A DNA stretch of 49,327 nt from Acidimicrobiaceae bacterium (GTDB lineage Bacteria > Actinomycetota > Acidimicrobiia > Acidimicrobiales > RAAP-2), in the NCBI GenBank assembly GCA_003162395.1, contig PMON01000030.1, forward strand, positions 8,993 to 58,319, in the 5' to 3' direction. The notes under the pieces are model-generated. The model was not told the DNA's origin, searched no databases, and saw nothing but the letters and a program-made list of their open reading frames with translations. This document shows, piece after piece, positions 8,512 through 16,465 of this stretch; positions within the stretch are counted from its first letter, which is position 1; the number at the start of each line of letters is the position of its first letter. A program made the translations under genes and the position numbers.

Positions 8512-9695
8512 GGAGCGGCGTGCCGAGGGACCACGAGCTCGACCTCGGTGCCCGCGCCCGGCGAACTCCGGATGGTCGCCTGGCCCCCGTGGCGAGCCAT
8601 GCGCTCGACGATCGAGTGCGCGATCCCCTTGCGGTCGCCCGGCACGGTGTCAGGATCGAACCCGTGCCCGACGTCTCGAACGAAGAGCGAGACCTGCTCG
8701 GGCTCGACCTCGGCGAACATCGAGATCGTCGTCGTGGCGGACCACTTCGCCGCGTTCACGGCCGCCTCGCGCCCTGCGGCGAGCAGCGCGCGCAGCGCGT
8801 CATCGGGCTCGCAGTCGCCCACGACGATGAGCTCGACGCCGATGCCGTAGTCCTCCTCGACGTCTCGCTCGATGTCCGACGCCAACGTCACGAAGCTCGC
8901 CGCCCCCGCGTGGGCGTGGCGCTGCGGCGGGTCGAACAGCCAGTGGCGCAGCTCGCGCTCCTGGTTGAGGGCCAGGCGGACCACCTCGGTGGGCTGGCTG
9001 GCTGCCTTCTGGATCAGCAGCAGCGTCTGGAGCACCGAGTCATGGAGGTGGGCCGCCACGTCGGCGCGCTCCTGGGCACGCACGCGCTGGCGCCGCTCGT
9101 TCGCGAGGTCCCGCAGGGTGCGGAGCCACCAGGGAGCGAACATCATGAGGAAGCCGGCTGAGACCGAGACGATGCCGATGAACACGCCGATCGCGGCGCC
9201 GCGCAGCTCGCCGATCTTGGAGAGCAGCGCGACGCCGACGAGGACGAGCGCGCCACCGATGCACGCTCGCAGGAGCACGGTGCGCCAGCTCGTCGCGGTC
9301 GCCGCGCCGATGAGCGGGGTGGTGCTCAGCCGGGACTGCAGTCGCTCGCGCTCGTCGTCCGAGGCGCCCCGCCACACGCAGAGGAGGCCGGCGGTGCTGA
9401 GCAGGAGCGGCCACGCGAAGGCGCCCGGGCCCTGGACGCCGATCGCGACCAGCGTGATCAGCACGGCCAGCATCACCGTCGACACGGCGAGCACGATCTG
9501 GACCTCACGACGGTCCGAGAGCACGCGTGCAGCCACCGACCTGTCCTCGCCGGTGCGAGGGACCAGCGCCCAGCACGCCGTGTAGGCGAGCAGGCCGATC
9601 GCCGCGGGGGCGATGGACACCACGGCGAGCACTCGAATGGGCTTGACCGGGACGCCGAAGCGTCGAGCGAGGCCCGCGCAGACCCCGCCGAGCAC
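8508..9695 (-). CDS. Sensor histidine kinase with N-terminal PspC domain
   Basis: 395 residues from the GTG at 9695. A PspC domain (LGGVCAGLARRFGV, then a hydrophobic segment ending CWALVPR) is followed by about four further membrane segments. A HisKA_3 dimerisation helix with phospho-acceptor His (DVAAHLHDSVLQTLL) and a HATPase_c domain come next (N-box REAAVNAAKWS, then RDVGHGFD). This is the NarX/DesK-like kinase class that pairs with NarL regulators, as here. The listed start cuts into the PspC domain. The open frame continues upstream with RPLVRGADDAV, which looks like genuine PspC sequence, yet it has no ATG, GTG or TTG. An ATC at 9809 preceded by AAGGA is an alternative start adding 38 residues. 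Confidence 0.88.
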   Translation of the reverse strand: MLGGVCAGLARRFGVPVKPIRVLAVVSIAPAAIGLLAYTACWALVPRTGEDRSVAARVLSDRREVQIVLAVSTVMLAVLITLVAIGVQGPGAFAWPLLLSTAGLLCVWRGASDDERERLQSRLSTTPLIGAATATSWRTVLLRACIGGALVLVGVALLSKIGELRGAAIGVFIGIVSVSAGFLMMFAPWWLRTLRDLANERRQRVRAQERADVAAHLHDSVLQTLLLIQKAASQPTEVVRLALNQERELRHWLFDPPQRHAHAGAASFVTLASDIERDVEEDYGIGVELIVVGDCEPDDALRALLAAGREAAVNAAKWSATTTISMFAEVEPEQVSLFVRDVGHGFDPDTVPGDRKGIAHSIVERMARHGGQATIRSSPGAGTEVELVVPRHAAP

Positions 9696-9853
9696 GGCGT
9701 CGTCGGCGCCACGAACGAGCGGGCGCTGCGCCCGCCGCGGTGTCGCGGTCGCCGACGAGGCGCCGTCGGCGGCAGCGTCGCCGTGTTCGTGTGACGTCGT
9801 GATGGCGATGGCGCAATCCTTGCAGCCCGCGCCGTGGTCGTGACGCGGGGGAA

Positions 9854-9892
9854 CCCCGAGGCACCCCCGAGATCCCCGGGGGCAACTCGGGG
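9854..9892. promoter_or_regulatory. CCCCGAG repeats, candidate operator between divergent PspC genes
   Basis: CCCCGAG occurs at 9854-9860 and 9865-9871, and its reverse complement CTCGGGG at 9886-9892. The last two form an inverted repeat with a 14-base centre that contains CCCCGGGG. The cluster sits between the kinase/regulator pair and the PspC/LiaF-like gene, where a NarL-type regulator would be expected to bind. Confidence 0.35.
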
Positions 9893-9936
9893 ATCATCCC
9901 GATGGTGACCGCGAGCCACGCGGACAAGAGTGCGCC

Positions 9937-10914
9937 ATGACCCAACCGCCCCAGGACCCCGACCCGAGCGGGACGACGAGCTCGGGTCCGAGCGCCCAGC
10001 ACGCCGCGCCGACGGGCACCGGGTCCCCGCCTCGCGGCGGGATCGTCGCCGATGGCGCGCTGCGGCGCAGCCGGACCCACCGCATGCTCGCCGGCGTCGC
10101 CGGCGGGATCGCCGAGCGCTTCGACGTCGACGTCAGCCTCGTCCGCGTGGCCTTCGTGGTGCTGGCGTGCGCCTGGGGCGCCGGCGCGCTGCTCTACCTC
10201 GCGATGTGGGCACTCGTGCCCTCGGCGGCGCGGCAGCCGGGCGATGCGGACGTGCTGGACGAGACCGCCGAGCCCACGCCCTCGTGGCTCGCCTTCTTGC
10301 TGCTCGCGGGCGTCTTGTGCTTCGGGCTGCTCGTCGTCACGTCCTGGTGGGGCGGGCCGAGGTGGGGCGGCGGCCTCGGGCTGCTCTGGGTGGTGCTGTT
10401 GTTCGGCCTCCTCGTCGTATCGCTTCGCGATCGGTCAGGACGCCGCACGCTCCGCCGGGCGGTGGCCATCGTCGTGCTCGGCTGCATGACCCTTGGGATC
10501 GTGGCCGCCGGGTCGTTCCTCGGGCTCGTCGCTTCGACCGGCGTGCCGATGTCGGGCGGAATCGGCGAGCGGATCTACCAGCCGACGTCGCTCGCACAGC
10601 TCCAGCGCTTTTATCGCACCTCGATGGGGGACATGACCGTCGACCTGCGGCAGGTCCGCTTCCCAGCCTCGACCGTGCACGTCACCGCGAGCGTCGCCGT
10701 CGGGCACCTGACCGTCGACGTCCCGCCGGGTGTCGTCGTCGACGTGTCCGCACACGCCGGCTTCGGCGACGTGAGCTCGAGCCCGGGCGACCTGCAGAGC
10801 TTCTCGACGCCCGCCACGGGCGCGGCCGGGCGCACAGACCGAGCGCACGTGCTGGTGCTGGTCGCGGAAGTCGGCGTGGGCAGAGTGGACCTCGTGCGCT
10901 CCGCGCCGAGCTAG
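9937..10914 (+). CDS. PspC-domain membrane protein with LiaF-like C-terminus
   Basis: 325 residues. A Pro/Ser/Gly-rich N-terminal tail (1-45) precedes a PspC domain (about 46-100; HRMLAGVAGGIAERFDV and then ALLYLAMWALVP). Three more hydrophobic segments follow (about 110-200). The C-terminal 100 residues resemble the LiaF / cell-wall-active-antibiotic-response domain (GDMTVDLRQVRF, VGHLTVDVPPGV, GFGDVSS), a short beta-helix whose relatives inhibit a cognate LiaRS-like system. With the PspC kinase and NarL regulator divergently encoded next door, this is probably an envelope-stress module in which this protein modulates the kinase. No clear Shine-Dalgarno was found before the ATG. Confidence 0.85.
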   Translation: MTQPPQDPDPSGTTSSGPSAQHAAPTGTGSPPRGGIVADGALRRSRTHRMLAGVAGGIAERFDVDVSLVRVAFVVLACAWGAGALLYLAMWALVPSAARQPGDADVLDETAEPTPSWLAFLLLAGVLCFGLLVVTSWWGGPRWGGGLGLLWVVLLFGLLVVSLRDRSGRRTLRRAVAIVVLGCMTLGIVAAGSFLGLVASTGVPMSGGIGERIYQPTSLAQLQRFYRTSMGDMTVDLRQVRFPASTVHVTASVAVGHLTVDVPPGVVVDVSAHAGFGDVSSSPGDLQSFSTPATGAAGRTDRAHVLVLVAEVGVGRVDLVRSAPS

Positions 10915-10930
10915 TCGCGGGGCTCGGTGC

Positions 10931-12151
10931 CTACCTGCTGAGGAGGTCCTTCGCGATGGCCACGACCTGGATCTCGTCGGTGCCCGCGTAGATCTGCAGC
11001 ACGCGCGCGTCGCGCGCCAGCTGCTCGACGCGGTACTCCGAGACGTAGCCGTTGCCACCGAACAGCTGGATGGCGTCGTTGGCGACGTCGAAGGCGGCCT
11101 GTGCTGCGTAGAGCTTCATCGCCGACGCCTCTGCCAGCGTCGGGGTGCTTCCCGCGGCAGACCGCTCGAGGTGCGAGAACACGAGGTTCTGCGTGTTCAC
11201 CCGTGCGACCTCCATGCGTGCGAGCTTGAGCTGGATGAGCTGGAACTCTGAGATCGGACGCCCCCAGAGCATGCGTGACTTCGCGTAGTCGACCGAGAGC
11301 CGGAGGCACTCTTCGATGATGCCGAGGGACATGGCCGCGACGCCGGCGCGCTCAGTGACGAAGTTGTCCTTCGCGCTCGCTCGCCCGCCGCCCGCGGGGG
11401 CCTCTGAGCCGCCGAGCAGTCGGTCGCGCCCAACGCGCACGTCGGCGAAGAACAGCTCGCCGGTGGGCGACGCGTGCTGGCCCATCTTTCGCATCGGCTT
11501 CGAACGGACGAGGCCCTCCATGTCCGAGGACAGGATGAAGGTCACGACGGGCCGATGGCGCGGATCGATGCCGGAGCCGTCGTCGAGCTTCGCGTAGCAG
11601 ATGATCGTGTCGGCGTACGGGCCGTTCGTGATCCAGGTCTTCTGGCCGTTGAGGACGTACTCGTCGCCGTCGCGCCTCGCCGTGGTGCGCATGCCACCGA
11701 GGGCGTCCGAGCCGCTGTCGGGCTCGGTGATCGCCCAGGCGCCGACCTTGTCGAGCGTGAGCAGATCGAGCCCGAAGCGCTCCATCTGCTCGGGCGTGCC
11801 GAGCTTCATGATCGTCCCGCCGGCGAGCCCGGTCGACACGCCGAGCGAGGTGACGAGCCCGGGGCTGACCCTGCACAGCTCGATGACGGGGATCAGCGTG
11901 AAGCCCGCACCCCCGCCGTCGCGCCGCGGCTCGGACGCGCCGGCGTCGGCGGCAGCCCGACGCTCGAGCTGGCGCTTGAAGCCCTCGCGGGCGAGCTGGT
12001 CCATCCCAAAGGTGGCGAACAGCTTGCGCAGGATCCCGTAGGGCGGCAGGTCGCCGAACTCGAGGTCGTCGAGCACCGGGCGGATCTCCTCGTCGACGAA
12101 CCGGCGCACGGCCAGGGCGACGGCCAGGTGCTCCTCAGACCACTCGTACAC
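10931..12151 (-). CDS. Acyl-CoA dehydrogenase family protein
   Basis: 406 residues from a GTG at 12151. The FAD/acyl-CoA signature KVGAWAITEPDSGSDALGG, the beta-domain signature EYVLNGQKTWITNG, and the C-terminal helix motif QLFGGNGYVSEY followed by LQIYAGTDEIQ are all intact. The enzyme oxidises acyl-CoA thioesters to enoyl-CoA, passing electrons to ETF. A helical insert of about 35 residues near the N-terminus (FKRQLERRAAADAGASEPRR) is longer than usual for short- and medium-chain enzymes. The start lies two bases after the stop of the nitrobindin-like gene, so the two are probably one transcript. The open frame goes on upstream but is out of register with any conserved sequence. Confidence 0.93.
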   Translation of the reverse strand: MYEWSEEHLAVALAVRRFVDEEIRPVLDDLEFGDLPPYGILRKLFATFGMDQLAREGFKRQLERRAAADAGASEPRRDGGGAGFTLIPVIELCRVSPGLVTSLGVSTGLAGGTIMKLGTPEQMERFGLDLLTLDKVGAWAITEPDSGSDALGGMRTTARRDGDEYVLNGQKTWITNGPYADTIICYAKLDDGSGIDPRHRPVVTFILSSDMEGLVRSKPMRKMGQHASPTGELFFADVRVGRDRLLGGSEAPAGGGRASAKDNFVTERAGVAAMSLGIIEECLRLSVDYAKSRMLWGRPISEFQLIQLKLARMEVARVNTQNLVFSHLERSAAGSTPTLAEASAMKLYAAQAAFDVANDAIQLFGGNGYVSEYRVEQLARDARVLQIYAGTDEIQVVAIAKDLLSR

Positions 12152-12153
12152 GG

Positions 12154-12717
12154 CTAGGCCTCGAGCGAGGTGCGTCGCATCGTGTTGCGGTCGGTATGCA
12201 GGATCAGGTCGGCGCTCTTCGAGTGCTCGACGGTCGTCGTCTCGTCGTAGCGGAACACGTCGCCCTCGATCGCGACCGTCACGTCGTAGCGAGTCGTCCG
12301 CGCGAACGCGTCGAGGTACTTGTTGGACAGGATCCCGTAGGTCGTGGACCCCAGGTCCGCCTCGAGCACGAAGGTGGTCGCGTCCGGCTCGACGGGTGCC
12401 CCTGCGATGACCGTCGAGCCCCTCGGGACCATGAAGCACCGCATGAGCTCGTGGTCGCCGCCGTCCCAGAGCCAGTAGCCCACCTCGGTGTGGAACGGAT
12501 TGTCCACGTCCGCCTTCCATGCCGCGGTCCGGTAGTCGAGGCCCCACAGGAGCTGCGCGCCGTTGTCGACGGGGCCGAAGGGCTTGAACGTGGACTTCTC
12601 GCGGTACTCGGTCTCGGCGATCTTGCCCTTGTCGTTGTGGAACGAGATGTCGCGACCCTCGTCGCCCTCCCACGTGCCGACGAGGCCGCCAAGGGGTCCC
12701 CACTCTTCGTACGGCAT
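12154..12717 (-). CDS. Nitrobindin-like / FABP-like beta-barrel protein (DUF1794 type)
   Basis: 187 residues. The N-terminus LGGLVGTWEGDEG matches the GxWxGxG entry of nitrobindin/THAP4-like beta-barrels, and the rest is a run of short beta strands (AETEYREKSTF, QLLWGLDYRTA, VGYWLWDGGDHELMRCFMVP, TTFVLEADL). Family members bind haem or fatty ligands. The axial His of haem-binding nitrobindins cannot be placed with confidence, so ligand type is open. The gene lies directly upstream of the acyl-CoA dehydrogenase with a two-base gap, which would suit a lipid or acyl carrier role. GGGAG stands ten bases before the ATG. Confidence 0.75.
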   Translation of the reverse strand: MPYEEWGPLGGLVGTWEGDEGRDISFHNDKGKIAETEYREKSTFKPFGPVDNGAQLLWGLDYRTAAWKADVDNPFHTEVGYWLWDGGDHELMRCFMVPRGSTVIAGAPVEPDATTFVLEADLGSTTYGILSNKYLDAFARTTRYDVTVAIEGDVFRYDETTTVEHSKSADLILHTDRNTMRRTSLEA

Positions 12718-12766
12718 CTACTGATGCTCCCTTCTCGTGCCCCCGACAGCGACGGCGCCGCGAAGC

Positions 12767-13582
12767 CTACGAGGGCGCCACCGTGAGGCGGACACCCAAC
12801 GAGGCGTGGTCGTCGGCGATGGCCTCGAGCCCGATCGGTAGCCGAACGGCCGCGGCGACCCACACCGCGGCGCAGGCGGCGGCGACTGCCCACGCCGCGA
12901 GCGCCGAGGACGTCGAGAGCACCGTCAGGTAGATGCCAGCAGTCCCGAGCTCGCCGAGTCCCACCAGCGACCAGCCGAGACCGAGTGCCCGTCTTGCCTC
13001 GTGCCCCGCCGGGAGGCAGTCGCGGCTCGCGAGCCAGGCCATGATGGGGCCGAGGAACGGCACCAGCATCGCGATGCTCGTGACGACGGCGTTGTGCCGC
13101 CGCGGATACCGGGCGCTCGCCGCCACGCGCATCGACGAGACGCTGAACCGCAGCCAGCCGATCAGCCCGAACATCGTCGCGAAGAAGATCGCGTAGTTCG
13201 TGAGCGTGATGACGAGCGACGTGGACGTCGAGGTCACCGAGGGAAGCGCCGGCGCAGGGTGGTGGTGCGCCACGGCCTGGAGGTACGCGTGGAACCACCT
13301 GCGAAGCGGCGCGAACGTGGCGGACTGCGCCGCGACCGTGATCGCACCGAGTGCGGGCGCGGCGATGGCCCAGGGTGCGAGCGGCCGCAGATAGAGCCAC
13401 GCGGCCCGCGCGCGAGCGAGTGTCCACTCGTCGGGCGGGGTCGGCCCGAAGGGCATCGTGGTGTCGCCCCAGGTGGTGCCGTCCCACCGACGCCACTGCG
13501 GGGTCCCCCCGGGGTCCGGGTACCAGCCCATGGGTGGCCGCGGTGGCGGGGTGCGCGCGACGTCCGCGTCGTCATTGGCCAT
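12767..13582 (-). CDS. DUF2510 membrane protein with DUF4328-like region
   Basis: 271 residues. A Pro-rich tail leads into a DUF2510 motif (GWYPDPGG, then RRWDGTTWGD; residues 19-45), a short WW-like module found mainly in Actinobacteria on the cytoplasmic side of membrane proteins. Five to six hydrophobic segments follow, with paired positions typical of DUF4328 proteins (SVSSMRVAASARYP, MLVPFLGPIMAWLASRDCL). No enzymatic motif is visible. It diverges from the aldehyde dehydrogenase across a 60-bp spacer. Confidence 0.82.
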   Translation of the reverse strand: MANDDADVARTPPPRPPMGWYPDPGGTPQWRRWDGTTWGDTTMPFGPTPPDEWTLARARAAWLYLRPLAPWAIAAPALGAITVAAQSATFAPLRRWFHAYLQAVAHHHPAPALPSVTSTSTSLVITLTNYAIFFATMFGLIGWLRFSVSSMRVAASARYPRRHNAVVTSIAMLVPFLGPIMAWLASRDCLPAGHEARRALGLGWSLVGLGELGTAGIYLTVLSTSSALAAWAVAAACAAVWVAAAVRLPIGLEAIADDHASLGVRLTVAPS

Positions 13583-13617
13583 TCACGTCGATGCCTAGCA
13601 CCCCGCTACCCCACAGA

Positions 13618-13635
13618 TAGCCTCTCGACGTCGAG
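13618..13635 (+). promoter_or_regulatory. -10 box plus 12-bp palindrome upstream of the aldehyde dehydrogenase
   Basis: TAGCCT (13618-13623) is a TANNNT -10 box. It is followed at once by the perfect palindrome CTCGACGTCGAG (13624-13635), which covers the expected transcription start and is a good candidate repressor site. GAGGGAGGG then serves as Shine-Dalgarno for the GTG at 13644. Confidence 0.45.
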
Positions 13636-13643
13636 GGAGGGAC

Positions 13644-15381
13644 GTGTCGATCGCTTCGCGAGGCGCCTTCGCCGCCCAGGAGAGCGCCGAGGCGCGCGTC
13701 GAGACGGCGTCGCTCGACGCAGCCGTGCTCACGGTGGCCGCAAGCGTGGACCGGTGGGCGGCGACCGGGGCCACCGCGCGCGAGGCGCTCCTCGCCCAGG
13801 TGATCGCCGACTTGGGGTCCGGAGCGGCCGACTGGCATGCCGCGTCGTGCCAGGCGAAGGGGCTCGACCCGGACTCCTACGAGGGCGGCGAGGAGCTGGT
13901 CGCCGGCGTGGGCGTCGTCGCGAGGTACGTCCAGCAGCTCCGGACGTCGCTGCGCGACATCGCGGCGAGCGGCCGCCCGCGGATTCCCCGGGCCGGCGCG
14001 CCACGCGCCGGGGGGCAGGTTGGCCGTCGGCGTCGTCCCACGCGACGCCTTCGATCGGGTGCTGCTCGCGCGCCAGCGAGGAGAGGTGTGGATGGCACCT
14101 GGGCTCGCGCTCGACGACGTCACGGCAGGACAGGCTGCTGCCTACCGCGATCCCGAGGCGAGCCGAGGCGTCGTCCTCGTCCTCGCGGCGGGCAACGTCG
14201 CCTCCCTCGGGCCGAACGACGCGCTCTGCAAGCTCTTCGTTGAGGGCAAGGTCGTCGTGCTCAAGTCCAACCCCGTCAACGACTACCTGGTCGAGCACTG
14301 GGAGCGAGCCCTGAAGGCGCTCCTCGACGAGGGCGTCCTGCGGATCGTTCGTGGCGGCGCCGCGGCGGGCGCGCACCTCGTTGCGCACTCGCTCATCGAC
14401 GAGGTGCACGTGACGGGCTCGGACAAGACCCACGACGCCATCGTCTTCGGTCCCGGTGCGGACGGCACCCGGCGCAAGGATGCGGGCGTACGGCTCGTCA
14501 CCAAGGCGGTCACCGCGGAGCTCGGCAACGTGTCCCCGGTCGTGATCGTGCCGGGGGCGTGGTCTGCCAAGGAGCTCAACTACCAGGCGAGCCACGTCGC
14601 GTCGATGCTCGTGAACAACGCCGGCTTCAACTGCCTTACCCCGCGCGTGCTGCTCACGTGGCGGCACTGGCCGCAGCGAGCGGCGTTCCTGCACGAGCTC
14701 GAGTGCGTCCTGGCCTCGATACCGACGCGCCGTGCGTACTACCCCGGGGCGCACGAGCGACACGCGTCGTTCCTCGACGCCCATCCCGGCGCGCACCGGA
14801 TTGGCGCCGCCGACGACGATCGATTGCCCTGGACCGTGATCCGCGACCTCGACGCGGGACGCCACGACGACGTGGCGCTCAACGTCGAGGCGTTCTGCGG
14901 GCTGTTAGCCGAGACCTCGCTCGACACCGCGACCGTCGACCAGTTCGTGGACGCGGCGGTCGAGTATTGCAACGACGTCGTCTGGGGCTCGCTTGCGGTC
15001 ACGGTGCTCGCCCACCCGCGCGAGCTACGCGACGAGCTCGTGGGCTCGAGGATCGAGGCGGCCCTGGCCGCGCTGCGGTACGGCTCGATCGGCCTCAACC
15101 TCTGGCACGCGTGGTCCTTCGCGTTCGGGACGACGACCTGGGGCGCGTACCCGGGCCACGCCGTGACTGACATCCAGTCAGGCGTCGGTGTCGTTGGCAA
15201 CGCCCTCATGTTCGACCGCCCTCAGAAGTCCATCGTCACGGGGCCGTTCCGCGTCGTGCCGGCCCCCCCGAGCTTCGCAACCGCGACGCACGGCTCCGCG
15301 GCCATGCGGCGCTTCGTGCGTTTCCAGCTCGATCCGGGACCTGTCTCGGCGCTCCGGGTCGTGGCGGCCGCAGCCCGCTGA
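13644..15381 (+). pseudogene. Aldehyde dehydrogenase family gene interrupted by a one-base frameshift
   Basis: The first 115 codons start at a GTG with a strong Shine-Dalgarno. They read as the N-terminal helices of an aldehyde dehydrogenase up to LRDIAASGRPRIP. From there the homologous sequence continues in another frame (GPARHAPGGRLAVGVVP onward) to the stop at 15381. Removing one C from the CCCC run at 13986-13989 joins the two halves into a 578-residue protein. The ALDH landmarks lie after the shift: VVVLKSNPVND, VTGSDKTHD, AELGNVSP (general-base Glu) and NNAGFNCLTPRV (nucleophile Cys). All key residues are intact and the rest shows no decay, so either a sequencing error in a C/G run or a very recent mutation is likely. 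Confidence 0.8.
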
Positions 15382-15386
15382 GCCGC

Positions 15387-16412
15387 CTAGAGCTCGATGG
15401 AGACGGTGCTGGCCTGGGTGATGCCTGCGCACCTGGTCGCCGACGCGCACGCGACGGCGATCAGCGGATCGGGGACGTACTCGACGGTGAGCACGCGCTC
15501 GTGATGAGGTCGGACGTCCGACGTGATCGCCCCGCCGCGTGGACCGGATCCGACCGCGACGCACGTGGTCGCGGTCACGCACGCGACAGCCCCGGGACGA
15601 TCGATCGACGTCGCAAAGTGCGCCCAGCTCGCGCCTCGGTTGCGCGACTGCATCAGCTCGGTCCTGCCGTCGTGCAGCCTCGCGGTTGCCATGCACCATG
15701 ACGGTCCGCACGACACGGCGCTGAACACCTGGAGGCCCCTCGGTCGCGAGGCAAGCGACCACGACTGGCCGCCGTCGCTCGTGCGCGCCGCCTCCGCGCC
15801 GGTCGGACCGGTCCCGACAGCCACGCACGCGAGTGGTGTCGCGCACGACAGCGACGTCGCCGTCGAGAGGGCGGCCGGCAGCGTCGTCAACTGCTGCCAG
15901 GCGGAGCCGCTCGTGGTCGACTTGAAGACCGCCGTGTCGACCGAGGTCGTCACGAGCGCGAGGCATCGGCCCGCCGCGGGACAGCTCAGCGCGGCGACAC
16001 CCAGGCCGGGAAGCGTCGCGGACTTGATCGCGGCGACACGCCGTTTGGGATTGACGATCTCGAGCAGCGTGCCGGTGGGGTCGGATCCGCCGAGCAGGCA
16101 GCCCGATGCCCAGCAGCTTGCCGCGGTCAGCGTGGCGTCGTCGAGCTCCGGCGCCACGACTCGTGCCCAACCTGCCCGCCCGCCCGCGGAGATCTCCACG
16201 GACGCGCTGTTGACCCCCGACGACGTCGGGTTCGTCCCCGCCGCGATGCACCAGAGGAGCGGTTCGCACGCGACCACCGAGAGCGTGATCAGCGGATCGA
16301 GTGCGGCACGACCCATCGCGTCCGGCGGGGGTGGCGGAGAGCTGGTCGTGATCGAGCAGCCCGCGAGCAAGAGGGCAGCGACAGGCACGAGGAGAACTCG
16401 TCGGGATGCCAC
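15387..16412 (-). CDS. Secreted lipoprotein with Cys-pair repeats
   Basis: 341 residues from a GTG at 16412. The N-terminus is a complete lipoprotein signal (basic ASRR, then VLLVPVAALLLAGC with the lipobox Cys at about 19). The remainder contains about seven repeats of roughly 45 residues with the pattern SC-x5-C-x-AVG (for example LSCATPLACVAVGTG, AVSCGPSWCMATA, VACVTATTCVAVGSG) and TSDGGQSW / SRNRGASW strands. This reads as a beta-propeller on the outer face of the membrane, with the Cys pairs probably disulfide-bonded. The same repeat occurs in the secreted protein at 39137-40387. An earlier TTG at 16466 is possible but would spoil the signal and overlap the divergent promoter. Function unknown. 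Confidence 0.82.
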   Translation of the reverse strand: MASRRVLLVPVAALLLAGCSITTSSPPPPPDAMGRAALDPLITLSVVACEPLLWCIAAGTNPTSSGVNSASVEISAGGRAGWARVVAPELDDATLTAASCWASGCLLGGSDPTGTLLEIVNPKRRVAAIKSATLPGLGVAALSCPAAGRCLALVTTSVDTAVFKSTTSGSAWQQLTTLPAALSTATSLSCATPLACVAVGTGPTGAEAARTSDGGQSWSLASRPRGLQVFSAVSCGPSWCMATARLHDGRTELMQSRNRGASWAHFATSIDRPGAVACVTATTCVAVGSGPRGGAITSDVRPHHERVLTVEYVPDPLIAVACASATRCAGITQASTVSIEL

Positions 16413-16420
16413 GACGACCG

Positions 16421-16457
16421 ATGGTAGGCGCGGGCAGGAGGGTGACAGGTCTACCCT
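16421..16457. promoter_or_regulatory. Compact divergent promoter with two -10 boxes
   Basis: TACCAT on the minus strand (16426-16421) lies eight bases before the lipoprotein GTG, and TACCCT on the plus strand (16452-16457) lies eight bases before the protease ATG. Only 53 bp separate the two genes. Both transcripts would have almost no leader. Confidence 0.5.
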
Positions 16458-16465
16458 CCGAGGCA

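Noticed and set aside
12154-12703. N-terminal extension of the acyl-CoA dehydrogenase through the nitrobindin-like gene
   Set aside because: The extension is the out-of-phase reading of a well-supported gene and is Arg/Gly-rich; the GTG at 12151 fits the family length.
13980-13995. Programmed ribosomal frameshifting in the aldehyde dehydrogenase
   Set aside because: There is no classic slippery heptamer, no downstream structure that stands out, and the family is not known for it. Sequence error or mutation is simpler.
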